Shown in pieces: positions 5,681 to 9,011 of a stretch of DNA of 9,011 nt (position 1 is its first letter; every line of letters starts with the position of its first letter). The position numbers and the translations under genes were made by a program. The notes below the pieces were generated by a model. That model had not been told where the DNA came from. It worked only from the letters and a program-made list of their open reading frames with translations, and did not search any database. Source of the stretch: CALJIC01 sp039805565 (GTDB lineage: Bacteria; Chloroflexota; Chloroflexia; Chloroflexales; Roseiflexaceae); contig JBDLTZ010000038.1 of the NCBI GenBank assembly GCA_039805565.1, forward strand, positions 1 to 9,011. The letters are read 5' to 3'.

Positions 5681-7069
5681 ATGCCAGACACCACCCGCCA
5701 CGCCCCTCAGGCCCTCACCCTCGACGACCAGCTGCGGCGCACCTCGCTGCTCACCCAGCTCGCCATCGAGTTCCGCGAGACCCTCGACACCCCGACAATC
5801 GTCGCCCAGGCGCTCAAGGTGCTCGGCGCGCACTTCCCACACGACAGCGCGAGCGCGCTGCTCGTCGGCGTGGGCGGGGGCGTGGAGCTAGCCCTCGCCG
5901 CGCACGCCGGTGTCACCCAGCCCCTCGACCCGGAGCAGGCACGTGCGCTCGTCGATCGCGGCCTCGCCGGGTGGGTTATCCGGCACGGCAGCAGCGTCGC
6001 CCTGCCAGACGTCACGCGCGACCGGCGCTGGCTCCAGTTCAGCGAGCAGCACCAGTCGGGCAGCGTGATCGTCCTCCCCATCCGCCAGGCCCGCGCCACC
6101 CTCGGGGCGCTCACCGTCAATCGAGCCCAGCCGAACGCCTTCGACGCTCACGATCTGCTGCTGCTCGAGGGCGTGGCCGCGCAGATGGGCGTGGCCCTCG
6201 GCGCCGCCCAGCACTATCACAGCGAGCGCCGCCGCCGCGACCAGGCGCTGGCACTCTTTGCCATGAGCCAGTACCTCTCCGCCGAGCGCAGCGCCGCGGA
6301 CCTCGCCGCGACGATCCAAGATCGGGGCGTGGCCGTCTTCGAGGTGGACTACGGTCTCCTGTTCATCGGCGGCGATACGCTCCCCACGCTGCCCGAGGCG
6401 CTCCGCGTCCCCGAGACGCAAGCCCTCGTCGCCGCGGCGGCGGCGGCGGCCCGGCGCGCACACGAGCAGCGCCAGATCATCGTTGACGGCGGGTGCGTCG
6501 CGCTTCCGCTGGTCCACGCCGGTCGCGCCCTCGGGGCCCTCGTGCTGGCCCGGGCCGGCCAGGAGATCACATTCTCGGCGGATGTCTGGTCGCTGCTGAG
6601 CGTCTTCACGCACGTCATCGCCGCCGCCTGCGGCAGCGCGGAGGTCATCGGAGGGCTGCGACAGCACGCTCAGGAGCTCGAGCAGCTGGTGGACAAGCGC
6701 ACCGCGCAGCTCCAGCGCAGCCGCGACACTCTGCGGCTGATCGTAGACAGCCTGCCGGACGGTGCCCTCCTCCTGGACGCCGGGGGGACTATCCTGGCCG
6801 CTAACACTGTGGTCTGCTACGCGCTGCTCGGCCGGCGGCCCGAGGAGGTCGTAGGGCTCGCCTACAGCGAAGCGTGGCAGACGCTCGAGGCTCGTGGGCG
6901 CATTCTGGCGACCTCCGAGTCCAGGCTCAACCCAGAGATACCACGCCCCGGCCACTGGCTGCGACGGATCCAGTGTACAGATGCCTCCGGCCTACCGCGG
7001 GCCTTCCGCGTCGAGCGCACCCCCGTCGGCGGTGACCAGTACCTCGAGCTCTGGCGCGACGAGAGCTGA
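5681..7069 (+). CDS. GAF-GAF-coiled coil-PAS sensory protein without output domain
   Basis: Cytoplasmic sensor of 462 residues with no membrane segment. GAF1 spans about 20-178, with GLAGWVIRHGSSVALPDVTRD (split at 94-114), VIVLPIRQARATLGALTVNR and QMGVALGAA as fold landmarks. A divergent second GAF covers about 186-320, with CVALPLVHAGRALGALVLAR (272-291) as its core. A helix rich in charged heptads, LRQHAQELEQLVDKRTAQLQ (326-345), leads into a PAS domain (about 350-460) with IVDSLPDGALLLDAGGTILAAN. Proteins with this order normally continue into HisKA and ATPase domains of a histidine kinase; here the protein stops right after PAS (LELWRDES), so it has no catalytic output. An Ala run at 251-257 is encoded by a GCG repeat. 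The start at 5681 fits the codon bias, which is absent upstream, although the ribosome-binding site is weak. A Crp/Fnr gene follows 38 nt later, a plausible functional partner. Confidence 0.85.
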   Translation: MPDTTRHAPQALTLDDQLRRTSLLTQLAIEFRETLDTPTIVAQALKVLGAHFPHDSASALLVGVGGGVELALAAHAGVTQPLDPEQARALVDRGLAGWVIRHGSSVALPDVTRDRRWLQFSEQHQSGSVIVLPIRQARATLGALTVNRAQPNAFDAHDLLLLEGVAAQMGVALGAAQHYHSERRRRDQALALFAMSQYLSAERSAADLAATIQDRGVAVFEVDYGLLFIGGDTLPTLPEALRVPETQALVAAAAAAARRAHEQRQIIVDGGCVALPLVHAGRALGALVLARAGQEITFSADVWSLLSVFTHVIAAACGSAEVIGGLRQHAQELEQLVDKRTAQLQRSRDTLRLIVDSLPDGALLLDAGGTILAANTVVCYALLGRRPEEVVGLAYSEAWQTLEARGRILATSESRLNPEIPRPGHWLRRIQCTDASGLPRAFRVERTPVGGDQYLELWRDES

Positions 7070-7095
7070 GGGAGCGGGCGCCCCCGGAAATACGG

Positions 7096-7101
7096 TAAAA
7101 T
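7096..7101 (+). promoter_or_regulatory. -10 box placing the transcription start at the Crp/Fnr start codon (leaderless)
   Basis: TAAAAT (5/6 of TATAAT) lies in a short A/T-rich island and ends 6 nt before the ATG at 7108, so transcription should begin at or next to the A of the start codon. The AGAGG at 7102-7106 is only 1 nt from the ATG, too near to act as a normal ribosome-binding site. No -35 is visible at 17 nt (AGCGGG). This is the arrangement of leaderless promoters. Confidence 0.55.
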
Positions 7102-7107
7102 AGAGGC

Positions 7108-7779
7108 ATGGCGGTAGACAAACAGATCATTCGGCAGGTCCCCCTCTTTGCAGACCTGCCCCCCGAGCTGCACGAGGCTCTGGCGGGCATTGCCATAAGC
7201 CTGCGGCGTCCGGCCGGAACCACTCTGTTCCTCGAGGGCGACCCCGCGGCCGGACTCTTCATCGTCGTGGATGGGCGCGTCAAGATCGCCCGGACCTCGG
7301 CTGCGGGGCGCGAGCAGGTGCTCCACGTCATCGGCGCAGGGCAGCACTTCAACCACGTGTCGGTCTTCGACGGTGGGCCGTGCCCGGCCGACGCGGTGGC
7401 GCAAACAGACGTCGTGCTGGCTCTCCTCCCCGCGGCCCCGCTGCGCGAGCTCGCGGAGCGGCACAGCGCGCTCGCCATAGCCTTCCTCGGTGAGCTCAGC
7501 GGCCGTCTGCGGCACCTCGTGGCCCTGGTGGATGACCTGGCGCTGCACTCGGTGCAGGGCCGCCTCGCCGGGCTGCTGCTGGCCCAGGCCGAGGCCGCGG
7601 AGCGCGGCGAGCCGCCCATCGCGCTCAGCCAGGCCGAGATGGCCGCGCGCCTCGGCACCGTCCGCGAGATGGTCGGCCGGTCGCTGAAAACCTTCGAGGG
7701 GCTTGGACTCATCCAGATCAACCGCGGCGCGATCGCGCTCGTGGACCGCGAGGGGCTGGCGCGGCAGGCCGAGCTGTGA
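7108..7779 (+). CDS. Crp/Fnr family transcriptional regulator
   Basis: DNA-binding regulator of 223 residues with the normal two-domain layout. The N-terminal cyclic-nucleotide-binding-like beta barrel covers about 12-115 (LFLEGDPAAGLFIVVDGRVKI at 40-60, shown by its Gly turns). The dimerisation helix is at about 118-142. The winged helix-turn-helix is at about 172-213, with LSQAEMAARLGTVREMVGRS, including the recognition-helix VRE-V/M-x-R pattern. The cAMP-contacting GEL...RS pattern is replaced by FNHVSVFDGGPCPAD (81-95), so cAMP binding is unlikely. No N-terminal Cys cluster for an iron-sulfur centre is present; a single Cys92 lies in the ligand loop. Translation appears leaderless. Its stop overlaps the permease start (GTGA at 7776-7779), so regulator and transporter are co-expressed. 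Signal and targets are unknown; the upstream GAF/PAS sensor and the permease are candidates. Confidence 0.93.
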   Translation: MAVDKQIIRQVPLFADLPPELHEALAGIAISLRRPAGTTLFLEGDPAAGLFIVVDGRVKIARTSAAGREQVLHVIGAGQHFNHVSVFDGGPCPADAVAQTDVVLALLPAAPLRELAERHSALAIAFLGELSGRLRHLVALVDDLALHSVQGRLAGLLLAQAEAAERGEPPIALSQAEMAARLGTVREMVGRSLKTFEGLGLIQINRGAIALVDREGLARQAEL

Positions 7780-9011
7780 GCCGAGCCACCCTCTACGCGC
7801 TGCCGCTCGCATTCCTCGGCGCCCTCTTCCTCTACCCGCTGGCGTCGATCCTGCGCCTCAGTCTCGGTGGTGCGGGTGAGGGCGTCGCCGTGCTGCTGTC
7901 AGACCGCTACTACCTTCAGGTGCTATGGTTCAGCGCCTGGCAGGCGGCGCTGTCCACCGTGCTCACCCTGGCACTTGGCCTGCCCGCGGCCTACGCCTTC
8001 GCGCGCTACAGCTTCCCCGGCAAAGCGCTGCTGCGGGCCATCGCCACGGTCCCCTTCGTGCTTCCCACGACCGTTGCCGCCGCCGCCTTCGCCGCGCTGC
8101 TCGGGCCGCGCGGCCTGCTCAACGAGTGGCTCCAGGCATCGCTCGGCCTGAGCCGCCCGCCGGTCCAGGCGCTCGGCACGCTCGGCGCGGTGCTGCTCGG
8201 CCACGCGTTCTTCAACTACAGCGTCGTGCTGCGGATCGTCGGCGGGTTCTGGGCCACGCTCGACCAGCGACTGGAGCAGGCGGCCGCCACCCTCGGCGGC
8301 AGCCGCCGCCAGGTCTTTCTGCACATCACGCTGCCGCTGGCGCTGCCGGCGGTCGGCGCGGCGGCGCTGCTGGTATTCATCTTCTGCTTCGGGAGCTTCG
8401 GCGTGGTGTTGCTCCTCGGCGGCCCGCGCTTCGCCACCGTCGAGGTCGAGATCTACCGCCAGACGGCCCAGCTCCTGCGGCTGGACGTGGCCGCAGCGCT
8501 GGCGCTGGTGCAGGTGGCCGCCACCCTCGCGATGACGCTGGCCTACACCCGGATCCAGGCGCGCGCCTCCGCCCCGCTGGAGCGGCGTGCTGCGGCTTCG
8601 GTAGCCACACCCCCGCGCACCTGGGCCGCACGTGCCTTTGTCACCGCCAACATCGCTGTGCTGCTCCTCCTTGTGGGCGCACCGCTGCTGGCCCTAGCCG
8701 TGCGCTCGATCACATCACTGGGGCCGGAGGGAGGGTTCACTCTGGAGCACTACCGCGCGCTCGGCGAAAACCGGCGCGGCTCGTTCTTCTTCGTGCCGCC
8801 CGCCCGGGCCGTACTCAACTCGCTCGGGTTCGCCGCAGCGGCCACCGCCCTCGCGCTCGTGGTGGGCGTGCCGGCGGCGTACCTGCTAGCCTCCCGCACC
8901 CCGGCGAGCCCCGCCCGGGCGGCGAGACGCGGGAGGCCGCGCATCACCCGGCTGGCGAACACGCTGCTGGACGTCCTCTTCACCCTGCCGCTCGGCGTAA
9001 GCGCGGTGACG
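7776..9011 (+). CDS. thiP: ABC transporter permease, ThiP-like two-domain type (3' end cut by window)
   Basis: Membrane permease of the binding-protein-dependent family; 412 residues are visible and the frame runs off the window. It starts at GTG 7776, overlapping the regulator's TGA, with no strong ribosome-binding site, hence translational coupling. VSRATLYALPLAFLGALFLY gives the first membrane helix. Domain one ends with the ATPase-docking EAA loop QAAATLGGS...ITLP (168-187), with Gly174 conserved and Gln in place of the usual first Glu. A linker (about 258-285) leads into a second set of helices from about 288, including LNSLGFAAAATALALVVGVP. Two fused permease halves are typical of ThiP and of the related ferric-iron permeases. 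Thiamine is preferred because thiB, with a TPP riboswitch, is the only binding protein in the window and no other permease accompanies it. Substrate assignment is therefore inference; the permease call is firm. Confidence 0.8.
   Translation, partial: MSRATLYALPLAFLGALFLYPLASILRLSLGGAGEGVAVLLSDRYYLQVLWFSAWQAALSTVLTLALGLPAAYAFARYSFPGKALLRAIATVPFVLPTTVAAAAFAALLGPRGLLNEWLQASLGLSRPPVQALGTLGAVLLGHAFFNYSVVLRIVGGFWATLDQRLEQAAATLGGSRRQVFLHITLPLALPAVGAAALLVFIFCFGSFGVVLLLGGPRFATVEVEIYRQTAQLLRLDVAAALALVQVAATLAMTLAYTRIQARASAPLERRAAASVATPPRTWAARAFVTANIAVLLLLVGAPLLALAVRSITSLGPEGGFTLEHYRALGENRRGSFFFVPPARAVLNSLGFAAAATALALVVGVPAAYLLASRTPASPARAARRGRPRITRLANTLLDVLFTLPLGVSAVT

Noticed and set aside
6431..6451. 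GCG trinucleotide run as a regulatory microsatellite
   Set aside because: It simply encodes an Ala run (251-257) in the sensor. Similar GCC runs, such as 16-31, are common in this GC-rich coding DNA.
5888..6955. A 355-residue open frame on the - strand inside the GAF/PAS gene
   Set aside because: Antisense shadow of a gene whose + strand translation gives recognisable GAF and PAS folds.
6862..7812. A 316-residue open frame on the - strand opposite the Crp/Fnr gene
   Set aside because: Spans three + strand genes and has no recognisable domain. The + strand regulator is complete and canonical.

Overview
The window is GC-rich bacterial DNA with very strong G/C preference at third codon positions. 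The best guess is a high-GC member of the Chloroflexota. The grounds are a GT87-type mannosyltransferase-like protein next to signal peptidase I, a lipoprotein thiamine-binding protein behind a TPP riboswitch, and a two-GAF plus PAS sensor beside a Crp/Fnr regulator. This assignment is an inference from gene style, not proof. No tRNA, rRNA, CRISPR array, transposase or phage gene was seen.

Region 1 (1-1844, + strand) holds the 3' part of a polytopic GT87/DUF2029 glycosyltransferase and, 4 nt after it, a complete signal peptidase I (lepB). Both are envelope functions and look co-transcribed.

Region 2 (1845-3270, + strand) is a thiamine-uptake unit. A sigma70-like promoter starts 6 nt after lepB. 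It is followed by a full TPP riboswitch aptamer, an intrinsic terminator placed as its expression platform, and thiB, a thiamine-binding lipoprotein. A 12-bp hairpin follows thiB.

Region 3 (3271-5680) separates thiB from the rest of the transporter. On the - strand lie an aldo/keto reductase and a GNAT acetyltransferase. Between them are 562 nt with a candidate operator, several inverted repeats, a 12-bp direct repeat, and a roughly 40-codon piece of coding-like sequence ending in a stop, probably a gene remnant. A bidirectional promoter region lies at 5411-5680.

Region 4 (5681-9011, + strand) contains a GAF-GAF-coiled coil-PAS sensor with no visible output domain, a Crp/Fnr-family regulator that appears to be made from a leaderless mRNA, and the start of a two-domain ABC permease of the ThiP type. 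The permease start codon overlaps the regulator's stop codon.

Functionally, thiB and the ThiP-like permease probably form one thiamine importer, with the ATPase expected beyond the window. They are separated by about 4.5 kb and appear to be under different control: thiB by TPP through attenuation, the permease by whatever drives the Crp/Fnr gene. That split, together with the sensor-regulator-permease cluster, is the most distinctive aspect of the window.
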